NCBI GenBank assembly: GCA_018262705.1
Contig: JADFDQ010000002.1
Location: 175,248-239,247 of the forward strand
Length of the DNA stretch: 64,000 bases
Direction: 5' to 3'
DNA from: Xanthomonas sp.
GTDB taxonomy: Bacteria > Pseudomonadota > Gammaproteobacteria > Xanthomonadales > Xanthomonadaceae
Each line of letters begins with the position of its first letter. The first letter of the stretch is position 1. The position numbers were made by a program, and so were the translations under genes. Below, piece by piece: positions 8,497 to 17,330 of this stretch. The notes beneath the pieces were generated by a model. That model had not been told where the DNA came from and searched no databases. It saw only the letters and a program-made list of their open reading frames with translations.

Positions 8497-9890
8497 GCGT
8501 AGGCCATCCTTGCCGCCGCCCGCGCCTCGGCGCGCGCGCGCGCCAGCGCTTCCAGCCGCGGCAGCGACAGCACCACTCCAACAAGCAATCCAAGGAAAGA
8601 AGCGATGAAGGGATCGGCAAGAATCTGGCCGGAGACGGTCAAACTGCCGACGTTGGCGAGGAAAAACGCGAACAGTCCTGCCGCCAGCGGCGCGGTTGCG
8701 GCGCGGGCGCGCACCTGGGCCACGGTCGTGCGCCACATCGCCAGTCCGAGGTTGAGCATCACTAGCAGGAAGCCCAAGGCTCCCGGCACGCCCAATTCGA
8801 CCATGATCCGGCTCGGGGCGCTTTCCTGCCACGTGTGCGGACGCGCCGCGTTCAGATTGTGGCCACCGGGCGTGGCAAAGCCCAACCCTTCACCGAAGAA
8901 TCCGGACTGCCGGAAAGTCGTCAAGACCGATTCAAATCCCTGTCCCTGGATGCTTTCCGCCGCATCGAACTTCAGGCCCTGCCCGCTGTAATAGCGCATG
9001 TTCGCCGAATCTTCGGAAATCAGGTCGCCCGTCACATACACGGCCGCCAGCGGAATCAGCAGCAAGCCCAACACCGCCACCGCGCGCGCCGCGCGTCCGG
9101 CCTGCCAGTAGATCCACACCAGCGCCAGCGCGAACACCGGCAGCATGTACACCATCTTGCGGCGTCCGCACAGCAGCAGCACCACCACCGCAAACGCGCT
9201 GAGCGCGACCCATCCGTAGCGGCGCGTGCCCTTGCCTGAGATCGCCAGCACCAGCGACAGGATGCTCACCGCCGCCGCGTGCCAGCCCATCACGTCGGCC
9301 GAGCGGTAAAAGCCGGCGATCATGTCCACGGTGTAGCCGCTGCCCCAGCGCACCCAGTTGTAGCCAAAGACATCGCTGCCGATGATCGTCCAGCTCGAAA
9401 ACCAGTGCTTGAACTCGAAGATGCCGCCCACCAGCATCACGCCGTTGACGAGGCAGTACACCGCCAGCAGGTTGCGCAACATTCGCGCGTCGCGGGCGTA
9501 GTGGAAGCCGACGATGACCGCAAGGAAAATCAGGCCATAGGAAAACACGCCGAACAGCGTGAACATCCAAGAGCCGGGTCCGTAAGTCGCCGACAGGATC
9601 GCCGCCGGCGCACACAGCGGGATCAGCAACACCAGCGCCTTGGCGATTTTTGGATAAGGCCGGGCAAAGCCGCGCCACCAGCCGCTCTGGTGCACCATGC
9701 CGGAAACGATCATCGCCACGAAAATCGGCGCCGTCGCCAGCACCAGCCAGCCCGGCGTGCCCGGCACCAGCTTGCGCAGCGGATCCTGCACCGCCGCCAG
9801 CAGGATCATCAGGACGAAGCCCCAACGCCAACGGGCGAAGGCGAGGCAAGCGAACAGGCAGGACAGACCCAGCAGGATATTCAGCCACAT
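8493..9890 (-). CDS. O-antigen polymerase/ligase-type membrane protein
   Basis: A 465-aa integral membrane protein with about ten to twelve hydrophobic segments. It has a long periplasmic loop (about 300-370) containing SIQGQGFESVLTTFRQ and GEGLGFATPGGHN, as in Wzy polymerases and O-antigen ligases. It is flanked by glycosyltransferases, so polymerising or ligating the glycan is the likely job. Sequence alone does not separate Wzy from WaaL. A second such protein is encoded at 52951-54366. Confidence 0.7.
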   Translation of the reverse strand: MWLNILLGLSCLFACLAFARWRWGFVLMILLAAVQDPLRKLVPGTPGWLVLATAPIFVAMIVSGMVHQSGWWRGFARPYPKIAKALVLLIPLCAPAAILSATYGPGSWMFTLFGVFSYGLIFLAVIVGFHYARDARMLRNLLAVYCLVNGVMLVGGIFEFKHWFSSWTIIGSDVFGYNWVRWGSGYTVDMIAGFYRSADVMGWHAAAVSILSLVLAISGKGTRRYGWVALSAFAVVVLLLCGRRKMVYMLPVFALALVWIYWQAGRAARAVAVLGLLLIPLAAVYVTGDLISEDSANMRYYSGQGLKFDAAESIQGQGFESVLTTFRQSGFFGEGLGFATPGGHNLNAARPHTWQESAPSRIMVELGVPGALGFLLVMLNLGLAMWRTTVAQVRARAATAPLAAGLFAFFLANVGSLTVSGQILADPFIASFLGLLVGVVLSLPRLEALARARAEARAAARMAYA

Positions 9891-11065
9891 CAGCGCGAGT
9901 TCCCGGTCACGAAGTTCAATGCCGCCAGCGCGCCTTCGACGACGCGGCTGAAATTGTAGCCGTCCGCCGTCCTTTCCTGTGCGGCATGCCCCATTCGCGC
10001 CAATCCGTCGCGATCCTCCCCGTGCCGCGCCAGCAGCCGCGCCAGCGCATCCACATCCCCGCAGTCAAACACGTCGCCGGTCGCGCCCGGCGCGATGAGA
10101 TCGACCGCGCTGCCCACCTGGTCGCTGACCAAGGCCGGCAACCCGCAGGCCATCGCCTCGTTCACCACCAGCCCCCAGGTTTCGCCGGAATCGGACGGCA
10201 GCAGCAGGCAGTCCGAGGCCGCGTACGCCGCGGAAATTTCCGATTGATTGAGAAACCCGGAAAAATGCACCGGCAGTCCCTGCGCCGCCGCCTGCAAGTC
10301 CTCGCGCAGCGGGCCGTCGCCCACCATCAGGATCTGGATGCGCCCCCGCGCCGATTCCGGCAGCCGGCGAACCGCCTCGACAATGTCGCCCGGACGCTTT
10401 TTTTCCACGAACTTGCCGGAAAACAGGAAAGTGACACGCTCCACATCCAACCCGAAGCGCACGCGCAGCGCATCGGCACCCGATTCGCGCCGCCAGCGTT
10501 CGGCCGCCTGGGTGAAGTGGGCGTTGTCGATGCAATACGGGGTACTGAAAATGTTCCGCTCCGGCACCCCGGCATCCAGCAGATAGCGTTTGTTGTTGCT
10601 GCCGATCGCCAGACACGCCGCGTACTGCGACAGCAGGCGCGCGTGCAGGAAGCGCTTCCAGCGCGCACGCGGTCGCAACCCGTTGGCCTCGCCGCGAACG
10701 ATGCAGGGAATCCCGTGCAGGCGGCAGGCGATCAGCGCCTGCAGGCTGGTTTTCGTCCCCCAACCGTTGACGATCACCGCATCGAAGCCGCCACGGCGCA
10801 GCTCGGCCCGAATGCCCGGCGTGTCGCAGCCGCGGAATGCCGTCAGCGATGGATGCTTCGCCACGTTCTTCAGCAGCGTGTGCGAATAGCCTTCCAGCAG
10901 CGGAACATCCCATTCGAAAGCGACGCCGAACTCGCGGCCCTGCTCGGCGGCATCCGGCACCATCGCGAAAAAAACCTGCAGATCGATGCCGGGCTGTTGC
11001 CCAAGCAGCCGCAGCCACGGCACTTGATATTGAATCGGATGGGTCGTCACCATCGCCACGCGCAT
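9890..11065 (-). CDS. Glycosyltransferase family 4
   Basis: A 391-aa GT-B glycosyltransferase. It starts MRVAMVTTHPIQYQVPWLRLL, a form common in O-antigen GT4 enzymes. Donor-domain landmarks are VTFLFSGKFVEKKRPGDIVEA, the acceptor-side RGEANG and LLLPSDSGETWGLVVNEAMACG with the E-x7-E motif. ATG 11065 overlaps the acyltransferase stop (TGATG) and replaces the longer, non-native track start. Specificity is unknown. Confidence 0.82.
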   Translation of the reverse strand: MRVAMVTTHPIQYQVPWLRLLGQQPGIDLQVFFAMVPDAAEQGREFGVAFEWDVPLLEGYSHTLLKNVAKHPSLTAFRGCDTPGIRAELRRGGFDAVIVNGWGTKTSLQALIACRLHGIPCIVRGEANGLRPRARWKRFLHARLLSQYAACLAIGSNNKRYLLDAGVPERNIFSTPYCIDNAHFTQAAERWRRESGADALRVRFGLDVERVTFLFSGKFVEKKRPGDIVEAVRRLPESARGRIQILMVGDGPLREDLQAAAQGLPVHFSGFLNQSEISAAYAASDCLLLPSDSGETWGLVVNEAMACGLPALVSDQVGSAVDLIAPGATGDVFDCGDVDALARLLARHGEDRDGLARMGHAAQERTADGYNFSRVVEGALAALNFVTGNSR

Positions 11066-12213
11066 CAGGCGGTTTCCTTTCCGAACGAGAAGGCATCGGT
11101 CAGGCGGTTGCGTCCGGGACGCCAGACCATGAACGGCCGCTCGATCAGCAGGTACGGCACCGCGCAGGCCGCCAGCACCAGCGGCAAGCCGGCGACCACC
11201 ATGAGCGCCATGGCCAGATCGGGATCGGCAGGCCAACCCACCGTTGCGCGCAATCCACGACCGACCGCCGAAACCGCGAAGAAGTGATACAGGTAGATCG
11301 AATAACACATCGCGCCGATGCTGTGCACCGGCCACCAGCCCAGCACGCGCCGCAGTATCGGGCCGCGCAACGAGGCGAACACGAACAACGCAACCAGCGC
11401 CGGTAGTAGAACGTCAAGCCGATGCGCATCGAGCAACACCCACAACACCGCCAGTCCGGCGCCCATGCCGAGCAGATCGTGCCAGCCGGTTCCCGAGGCG
11501 CGCGGCCATCGCGTCTCGCAAGTCGCCACCCAGACGCCGGCAAGGAAATAGCCAAAATAGCGCAGCACTGATAACGCCATGCCGTGCGGCATCCGATCAG
11601 CGAGTGCGAACGCCGCGCCGCCTGCGGCAATTGCCACCCACAGCCCGAGATGGCGCCACCTGACCGGAAATCGAACGACCAGCAACAACAGCAGCGGCGC
11701 CAGCAGGTAGAACTGCCACTCGACTTCCAGCGACCACGCCACGCCATTCACCAGACTGTGCGCGCCGTAGATCGCGCCGTGCAGATACACGAGGCTCGCC
11801 AGCAGGTGCGGGAACAACTCGGCTGCAGCCACCCCCAGCACCACAACCTTCAAAATGAATATCAGCAGCAAATTGATGAAATACGGCGGCTCCAGCCGGG
11901 TCAAACGGCGCAGGAAATAGCGCCGCAAGGTCGGCGGTTTCGGCCCGAGGAACGGCACTGCGATGATGTAGCCGCTGAGCGAAAAGAACAGCGGCACCCC
12001 GAACGCGCCTACGGCCAGCAACCGATGCAGGAAGGTGCCCGGATGCGACTGGCCGATGGCATCGGCCACATAGCCCTGCATGTGGTAGAAGATCACCGCG
12101 CAGATCGCGACGCAGCGCAAGCCGTCGATCTGCGGCACGAAATCCTGTGCCGGTCGCGGCCGCGCAAGATGCCGGAGCGTCCAGTCGCGCATGCGGGCCC
12201 AGGCGCCGATCAT
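11065..12213 (-). CDS. Acyltransferase-3 (OafA/YrhL-type) membrane acyltransferase
   Basis: A 382-aa multi-pass inner-membrane protein that moves acetyl groups onto surface polysaccharide. It has the family opening PQIDGLRCVAICAVIFYH, with the R-x10-H pattern, then FGVPLFFSLSGYII and RRYFLRRLTRLEPPYF, and about ten membrane segments. Unlike the two other AT3 proteins here, it lacks a SGNH domain. ATG 12213 gives a 4-base overlap with the preceding glycosyltransferase. Confidence 0.88.
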   Translation of the reverse strand: MIGAWARMRDWTLRHLARPRPAQDFVPQIDGLRCVAICAVIFYHMQGYVADAIGQSHPGTFLHRLLAVGAFGVPLFFSLSGYIIAVPFLGPKPPTLRRYFLRRLTRLEPPYFINLLLIFILKVVVLGVAAAELFPHLLASLVYLHGAIYGAHSLVNGVAWSLEVEWQFYLLAPLLLLLVVRFPVRWRHLGLWVAIAAGGAAFALADRMPHGMALSVLRYFGYFLAGVWVATCETRWPRASGTGWHDLLGMGAGLAVLWVLLDAHRLDVLLPALVALFVFASLRGPILRRVLGWWPVHSIGAMCYSIYLYHFFAVSAVGRGLRATVGWPADPDLAMALMVVAGLPLVLAACAVPYLLIERPFMVWRPGRNRLTDAFSFGKETA

Positions 12214-13322
12214 TCGCGCGTCCCCTGCTCGGCAAACCGGTCGAGCAGCGCGACCAGCGGCGCCGTGCAGTCCCGCCAATGAAAGCGCTCGGCGTTGCGT
12301 CGCGCCGCCTCTGACCGTTTCAGCCACGCCGCATCATCGTCCAGCAATGTCGCCAGCGCGCTCGCGGCCGCAGACGGATCGTCCTGCGGCACGATCAGGC
12401 CGCCGGGGCCGGCGATTTCCGGCGCGGCGGTGCCTTCGGACACCACAGTCGGGGTTCCGGCCACCTGCGCTTCGACCGCCGGAATCCCGAACGATTCGCA
12501 TCGGCTGAGCAGGCAGAACGCGCGCGCGCGCCGGTAGCTGGCGCGCAGCGTTTCGTCATCGACGTGGCCAAGGACGTCGATCCGCTCGCTTAAACCAAGT
12601 GCCTCGATTCGCGCCTCGACCCGCTGCCGATACGCGCTGTCCGGCCAGCCACCGATCAAGGTCAGGCGCAATCCGGGTCGATCCTCGGCAAGCAGCGCGA
12701 ACGCATCGACCAGCACCTCGATCGCCTTGTGCTCGGCCATGGCCGACACGACGAGAATCTCTGGCGCACGCGCAGACACATCGCCGAAGCCCTGCGCGAA
12801 CAGCGCTTCGTCCACACCCTGCAGGGCAACGATCGAAGGGCGCGGCGACGGCCCAAGCTGCTGCGCATAGAGGTTTTGCATGTATTCGGAGTTGAACGCC
12901 ATCCGCCAGGCTCGCCGCTGCGCGCGCGCGAACTCGCGGCGCTGCAAGCCAAGCCGCAATCCCCGCGCGGACGGCATCAGCGGCAAGGGATTTTGCGCCA
13001 ACACGATCTGCGGCAGGCTGCAGCCGGAGCTGAGCATCCCCGCCGGGGAAAGCACCAGATCCACGCCCTGCGAACGCGCCAAACGGTTGAAATGCAGCCG
13101 GCCCCAGGCGCCGCGCTGCCACCATGCTGCGCCGATGCCCGCCTGCAGGTGGGCAACGCCGTCAGGCAATTCCTGCGCCAATTCCGCATTGCCACGATGG
13201 GTCAGGCAACTGAAGCGCCAGCTGCCCGAACGCGCCGCATGCAGCTCACGCAGGTGGCCCATCAGCACATGCCGGCCCGACAGGTTGTTGACCGAGAGGG
13301 CATCGATCAGCAGATGCTTCAC
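12210..13322 (-). CDS. Glycosyltransferase family 4
   Basis: A 370-aa GT-B transferase beginning MKHLLIDALSVNNLSGRHVL. Donor-domain features are EILVVSAMAEHKAIEVLVDAF, LTLIGGWPDSAYR and CLLSRCESFGIPAVEAQVAG (E-x7-E). It is coupled by 4-base overlaps to the acyltransferases on both sides, which suggests these three proteins act on the same part of the glycan. Donor unknown. Confidence 0.82.
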   Translation of the reverse strand: MKHLLIDALSVNNLSGRHVLMGHLRELHAARSGSWRFSCLTHRGNAELAQELPDGVAHLQAGIGAAWWQRGAWGRLHFNRLARSQGVDLVLSPAGMLSSGCSLPQIVLAQNPLPLMPSARGLRLGLQRREFARAQRRAWRMAFNSEYMQNLYAQQLGPSPRPSIVALQGVDEALFAQGFGDVSARAPEILVVSAMAEHKAIEVLVDAFALLAEDRPGLRLTLIGGWPDSAYRQRVEARIEALGLSERIDVLGHVDDETLRASYRRARAFCLLSRCESFGIPAVEAQVAGTPTVVSEGTAAPEIAGPGGLIVPQDDPSAAASALATLLDDDAAWLKRSEAARRNAERFHWRDCTAPLVALLDRFAEQGTRE

Positions 13323-15337
13323 GGGTTTGCCCCACCGGCATCACTTGCAACCGCCACATTCGACTCCAGCATCGATGAGAACAGCGGAAGCAGGCGCGTG
13401 GCCCCCGCCACGGTCAGGTGGTGCCGATCCGAATAGAGCACGGCACCATCCGAGACGGCGGGGCATTCCTCTTGGCGACACAGAACAGGAATTGGGTCAA
13501 GCAACTGGACACCACTGGTCTTGGCTGCACGCGCGAACATCGCGAACGCCGCTTGACGGTTCAACTCAGCAGTCACTCGCGCTGTTCCGCACAGCACTGC
13601 TTGTTTGCGGGCCAGACACGCGGGGACTTCATGCGGCTGGTCAACACCAGGCGCAATCAAGATCACGCGCAATCCGGCATGGCGCAGCTGGCTGGTAGTG
13701 CGCATAAGCGAGTCGCTGGCGGCCTGCAGGGCCTCCGGCGTGCTGACATAGGCCGGCCAATGCGCTTCCATCACGACCGTGGTGAGCCCGTCGCGGCTCA
13801 GCCTCAGTGCCTCCGCCAGCACATCTGCATTGTAGGCACGACATCCGCCATCCTTGCCGCTGCCACGCGGAAACTGTACGCCTGCCAAGACGGTCGAAAA
13901 GCCCGGAAGCGGCGGACACTCCGGTGTATAGCGCACGCGCATGTGGACACCCTGCTGTCGCGCCGCGGCATCCACCATCACCGCCAGGGCGTCCGCGTGT
14001 GAATCCCCCCAGAGCAAGATGGTCGGCTTGCCGATGGCAGTTGCAAGGTCGCAGCCCTGGTCCGCACGCAAGGTTCCGTTGTAGGGACGGTCCTGGCCAC
14101 AGCTTGTCCGCGACTTGCGCATGTCGGCCAAGGCTGCCTGCAGGGCTGTCTGCGCGCCATCTCCACGCCAACCCACCCGTGCCCACGCGCCCAAGCCAAC
14201 CGCCAACAGCAGGACGCCGACGCTGCCTGCCACGCCCACCGCGAAGGTGCCGCGCCGCGTGGCCATCAAGGCGTATTGCTTGCGCCGAAGCGGGTTCTCG
14301 ACGAAGTGATAGGTCAGCCACGACAGCACGAAGGCCAGCGCGCAGATCGCGGCAATCCCCCACGGGCCAATTTCGCCCAACGTGTCCAGCCGTGCGATCA
14401 CCAGCAGCGGCCAATGCCACAGGTACAGCGAATACGACAGCAGGCCGATGAACACCATCGGCCGCAGCGACAACAGCCGCGAACACCACCCGCGCTCGGC
14501 ATGTTCGCCGCCGACGATGACCAGCGCCGCGCCCAGCGCCGGAATGCCTGCGCGCCAGCCCGGGAACGGCGTTTGCCCTTCCACAAAGGTCGCGCAGGCC
14601 CACAGCACCATCGCCAGCCCGACCCATGCCAGCGGCTGCGCCAGCGGCAGCGGCGCGCTGCGCCTGCGCACGATAAAGAACGCCAGCCCGCCAATCGCAA
14701 ACTCCCACGCCCGCGTCGGCGAACCAAAGAAGGCGAACTCCGGATGGGTCTGGGTGGTGACGATCGACAGCGCCAGCGATGCCAGCCCGACCAGCGCCAG
14801 CACCCACGCCGCCGCCCGCGCCGGATCGAAGCGCCTGCGCACCGCCCAACGCGAGGCCAACAGCAACAGCGTCGGCCAGACCAGATAGAACTGTTCCTCG
14901 ACCGACAGCGACCAGGTGTGCAGCAGCGGCTGCGCCGCCGCCGGCGCATCGAAATAGCCGCCGGTGGCGTGCGCGAACCAGACGTTCGAGCCCAACAACA
15001 AGGTGGCGATGGCCGACTTCGCCAAGCCCTGCTGCTCGCCCCCGATCGGCACCAGATACACCGCGCCCAGCGCCAACGTGACCGCCAGCACCAGCAGCAG
15101 CGCCGGCGCCAACCGCCGCACCCGGCGCTCGTAGAACCCGACCAGCGAAATGTCCCCGCGCGTTTCGAACTCGCGCAGCAGCAGCCCGGTGATCAAAAAC
15201 CCGGACACCACGAAGAACACGTCCACCCCGACGTAGCCGCCCGGCAGCCACGGCAGCCCGGCGTGGAACGCCACCACCGCCAGCACCGCCACCGCGCGCA
15301 GGCCGTCAATGTGGCGACGGTAGGTCAGTTCAGCCAT
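13319..15337 (-). CDS. Acyltransferase-3 with C-terminal SGNH domain (OafA-like)
   Basis: A 672-aa two-part O-acetyltransferase. Residues 1-360 form the membrane AT3 domain (RHIDGLRAVAVLAVVAFHAG, VGVDVFFVVSGFLITG, SLSVEEQFYLVWP). Residues about 400-672 form a periplasmic SGNH domain with the nucleophile motif ILLWGDSHADAL and the catalytic-block motif DRHHLTVAGA. It probably acetylates the polysaccharide in the periplasm. A REP array of about 330 bases lies upstream of its start. A copy of its first 60 bases is found again at 22414-22474. Confidence 0.92.
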   Translation of the reverse strand: MAELTYRRHIDGLRAVAVLAVVAFHAGLPWLPGGYVGVDVFFVVSGFLITGLLLREFETRGDISLVGFYERRVRRLAPALLLVLAVTLALGAVYLVPIGGEQQGLAKSAIATLLLGSNVWFAHATGGYFDAPAAAQPLLHTWSLSVEEQFYLVWPTLLLLASRWAVRRRFDPARAAAWVLALVGLASLALSIVTTQTHPEFAFFGSPTRAWEFAIGGLAFFIVRRRSAPLPLAQPLAWVGLAMVLWACATFVEGQTPFPGWRAGIPALGAALVIVGGEHAERGWCSRLLSLRPMVFIGLLSYSLYLWHWPLLVIARLDTLGEIGPWGIAAICALAFVLSWLTYHFVENPLRRKQYALMATRRGTFAVGVAGSVGVLLLAVGLGAWARVGWRGDGAQTALQAALADMRKSRTSCGQDRPYNGTLRADQGCDLATAIGKPTILLWGDSHADALAVMVDAAARQQGVHMRVRYTPECPPLPGFSTVLAGVQFPRGSGKDGGCRAYNADVLAEALRLSRDGLTTVVMEAHWPAYVSTPEALQAASDSLMRTTSQLRHAGLRVILIAPGVDQPHEVPACLARKQAVLCGTARVTAELNRQAAFAMFARAAKTSGVQLLDPIPVLCRQEECPAVSDGAVLYSDRHHLTVAGATRLLPLFSSMLESNVAVASDAGGANP

Positions 15338-15372
15338 TGAGACACCTTATTCATATCGGAACGCCATCTATC

Positions 15373-15704
15373 TGTAGGAGCGCACCGAGGCCGCAGGCCG
15401 AGGGGCGCGATGAACGCGCGCAATGCCTGCCTTCACGCCCTGCCGGTCGCGCCCCTGCGGTGCGCTCCTACGGATGGAACGCAGCCCAGCCCTCACGCCC
15501 TCGGTCGCGCCCCTGTGGTGCGCTCCTACGGATGGAACGCAACCCAGCCCTCACGCCCTCGGTCGCGCCCCTGTGGTGCGCTCCTACGGATGGAACGCAG
15601 CCTACCTGTAGGAGCGCACCGAGGCCGCAGGCCGCGGGGCGCGATGCGCGCGCCCAATGCCTGCCATCACGCCCTGCCGGTCGCGCCCCTGCGGTGCGCT
15701 CCTA
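15373..15704. repeat. REP array 1 (six copies) beside the RAYT gene
   Basis: Six REP palindromes fill the 426-base gap upstream of the acyltransferase. Two are long-form plus-strand copies (about 15373-15411 and 15607-15645). Four are short-form minus-strand copies (about 15447-15471, 15505-15529, 15563-15587 and 15681-15704). The spacer GGATGGAACGCA-GCCCAGCCCTCACGCCCTC recurs between copies, so units were amplified as blocks. No gene is seen in this gap. Confidence 0.92.
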
Positions 15705-15763
15705 TCTAACGTCAAGGTGTTTTCCGATTGGCGCGAAATTCGACCAATGCCACATTGGACAGC

Positions 15764-16222
15764 ATGTCGCTTTCCGGCCATCGAGCACTGCGCAAAGGGC
15801 GTTTCAGCATCCCCAATCAGGTCTATCACCTGACCACGGCGACGGCCGACCGAAAACCCGTGTTCCTTGACTGCCGAGCCGCCTTTGCGGCGTGTCGTCG
15901 GTTCGAAGACAGCGCTCTGCTGGCAGATGCCACGATGCTTGCTTGGGTTCTGATGCCTGATCACGCGCATTGGTTGCTGCAACTTGGCGAACACAAATCG
16001 CTGGAAAAATCGGTCGAATCGTTGAAATCCTGTTCCGCGCACGCTGCAAACATCGCGAACGGTTCCAGCGGCCCGGTCTGGGCTCGCGGATTTCATGATC
16101 GGGCCATTCGCAGCGACGAAAACCTGAAATCGGTTGCCCGATATATCGTTGCAAACCCAATACGTGCGGGTCTGGTCAAAAGCATCGGTCTGTATCCGTA
16201 TTGGAACACGATCTACCTGTAG
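15764..16222 (+). CDS. REP-associated tyrosine transposase (RAYT)
   Basis: Y1-type single-strand transposase of the family that moves REP palindromes. Counting from ATG 15764 (152 aa), the HUH-like motif is H67/H69 in LMPDHAHWLL. A basic segment VWARGFHDRAI follows, and the likely catalytic tyrosine is Y127 in SVARYIVANPIRAGLV. The track start, TTG 15728, would add 12 residues. It is on the plus strand, against the operon, and lies between two REP arrays. Its stop codon TAG is the TAG of a downstream REP (CTGTAGGAG), so gene and element are physically joined. Confidence 0.92.
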   Translation: MSLSGHRALRKGRFSIPNQVYHLTTATADRKPVFLDCRAAFAACRRFEDSALLADATMLAWVLMPDHAHWLLQLGEHKSLEKSVESLKSCSAHAANIANGSSGPVWARGFHDRAIRSDENLKSVARYIVANPIRAGLVKSIGLYPYWNTIYL

Positions 16223-16256
16223 GAGCGCACCGAGGCCGCAGGCCGCGGGGCGCGAT
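16218..16256 (+). repeat. REP copy overlapping the RAYT stop codon
   Basis: Long-form REP starting TGTAGGAGCGCACCGAGGCC. Its TAG (16220-16222) terminates the RAYT frame. Such linkage of transposase and REP is expected for a RAYT-REP unit. Confidence 0.88.
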
Positions 16257-16290
16257 GCGCTTGGACAGCGCTTCGTTCTTGTCCTATGAT

Positions 16291-16316
16291 GTGTATTCAT
16301 TGACTAAGTCATACAC
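16291..16316 (+). promoter_or_regulatory. Candidate promoter/operator of vapBC (GTGTAT...ATACAC)
   Basis: An inverted repeat GTGTAT-N14-ATACAC ends exactly at the vapB ATG (16317). A -10-like TATGAT lies at 16285-16290. No good ribosome binding site is visible before the ATG, so the antitoxin may be translated from a short or near-leaderless message. Confidence 0.45.
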
Positions 16317-16511
16317 ATGCGAACCAATATCGTGATCGACGACAAGCTCATGCGCGATTCGCTGAAAGCGACCGGCGCGAAGACCAAGCGCGAGGTCGTG
16401 GAACTCGGGTTGCGCACGTTGCTGAAATTGAAGCGTCAACAGCAAATCCAGTCGCTGCGCGGGAAGATCGACTGGCAAGGCGACCTGGAGCGGATGCGAC
16501 TCGACCAATGA
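16317..16511 (+). CDS. vapB: VapB-type antitoxin
   Basis: A 64-aa ribbon-helix-helix antitoxin. MRTNIVIDDKLMRDSLKATG is the DNA-binding strand and first helix, followed by TKREVVELGLRTLLKLKRQ. The C-terminal toxin-binding tail is RGKIDWQGDLERMRLDQ. It overlaps vapC by 4 bases. It is one of the few plus-strand genes in the polysaccharide locus, next to the RAYT and between REP arrays. Confidence 0.92.
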   Translation: MRTNIVIDDKLMRDSLKATGAKTKREVVELGLRTLLKLKRQQQIQSLRGKIDWQGDLERMRLDQ

Positions 16512-16909
16512 TCCTGGTCGATTCGAGCGTCTGGATCGACTACCTGCGTGGAATCGAAACCCGGCAGACGGATCGACTGCATGCGTTGCTGGGCATCGAG
16601 CCGTTGGCGGTGGGCGACCTGATCCTGACCGAGGTGCTGCAGGGGACGGTGACGGAAAAGGCGTTCAATGACGTGTCCCGTCTTCTCGGCAGCCTGGATG
16701 TGGTCGAACTCGGCGGTCATGCGATTGCGATACAGGCCGCGCGCAATTTCCGGACGCTGCGTTCGCACGAGGTGACTGTCAGGAAAACCATCGACTGCAT
16801 CATCGCGACCCGGTGCATCGAGGACGATCTGACCCTGCTGCACAGCGACCGCGACTTCGACCCGTTTGTCGCACACCTTGGGCTGCGCACGGTGTTCGGA
16901 TGTGAGTGA
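16508..16909 (+). CDS. vapC: VapC-type PIN-domain toxin
   Basis: A 133-aa PIN ribonuclease. Acidic metal ligands are visible at D5 in MILVDSSVWIDYL, E in DLILTEVLQG, D in VRKTIDCIIATRC and D in LLHSDRDFDPF. Together with vapB it forms a standard vapBC operon. The region after it (16910-17330) holds only REP copies. Confidence 0.92.
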   Translation: MILVDSSVWIDYLRGIETRQTDRLHALLGIEPLAVGDLILTEVLQGTVTEKAFNDVSRLLGSLDVVELGGHAIAIQAARNFRTLRSHEVTVRKTIDCIIATRCIEDDLTLLHSDRDFDPFVAHLGLRTVFGCE

Positions 16910-16958
16910 GGATTGCCGCAAGCCCTTCATCCGCCATCAGGACACCCGATGCATCGCC

Positions 16959-17330
16959 TGTAGGAGCGCACCGAGACCGCAGGCCGAGGGGCGCGATGCA
17001 CGCGCCCAATGCCTGCCTTCACGCCCTGCCGGTCGCGCCCCTGCGGTGCGCTCCTACGGATGGAACGCCATCCACCTGTAGGAGCGCACCGAGGCCGCAG
17101 GCCGAGGGGCGCGATGCGCGCGCCCAATGCCTGCCATCACACCCTGCCGGTCGCGCCCCGGTGGTGCGCTCCTACGGGGGGAACGCAGCCCACCTGTAGG
17201 AGCGCACCGAGACCGCAGGCCAAGGGGCGCGATGAGCGTGCCCAATGCCTGCCTTCACGCCCTGCCGGTCGCGCCCCTGCGGTGCGCTCCTACGATCCGT
17301 ATCGGTCGCGCCCCTGCGGTGCGCTCCTAC
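16959..17330. repeat. REP array 2 (seven copies)
   Basis: Alternating long plus-strand and short minus-strand REP copies at about 16959-16996, 17033-17057, 17077-17115, 17149-17174, 17195-17233, 17269-17293 and 17306-17330. The alternation makes head-to-head pairs with conserved inner spacers (CCCAATGCCTGCC.TCAC). This 417-base gap contains no gene. The last copy supplies the stop codon of the next glycosyltransferase. Confidence 0.92.

Noticed and set aside
15338-15870. ORFs rich in RAPAVRSY / VGAHRRGA / RRSAPQGRD peptides in intergenic gaps
   Set aside because: These peptides are translations of REP DNA, not genes, except where they extend genuine coding sequences (galE, 38543-39835).
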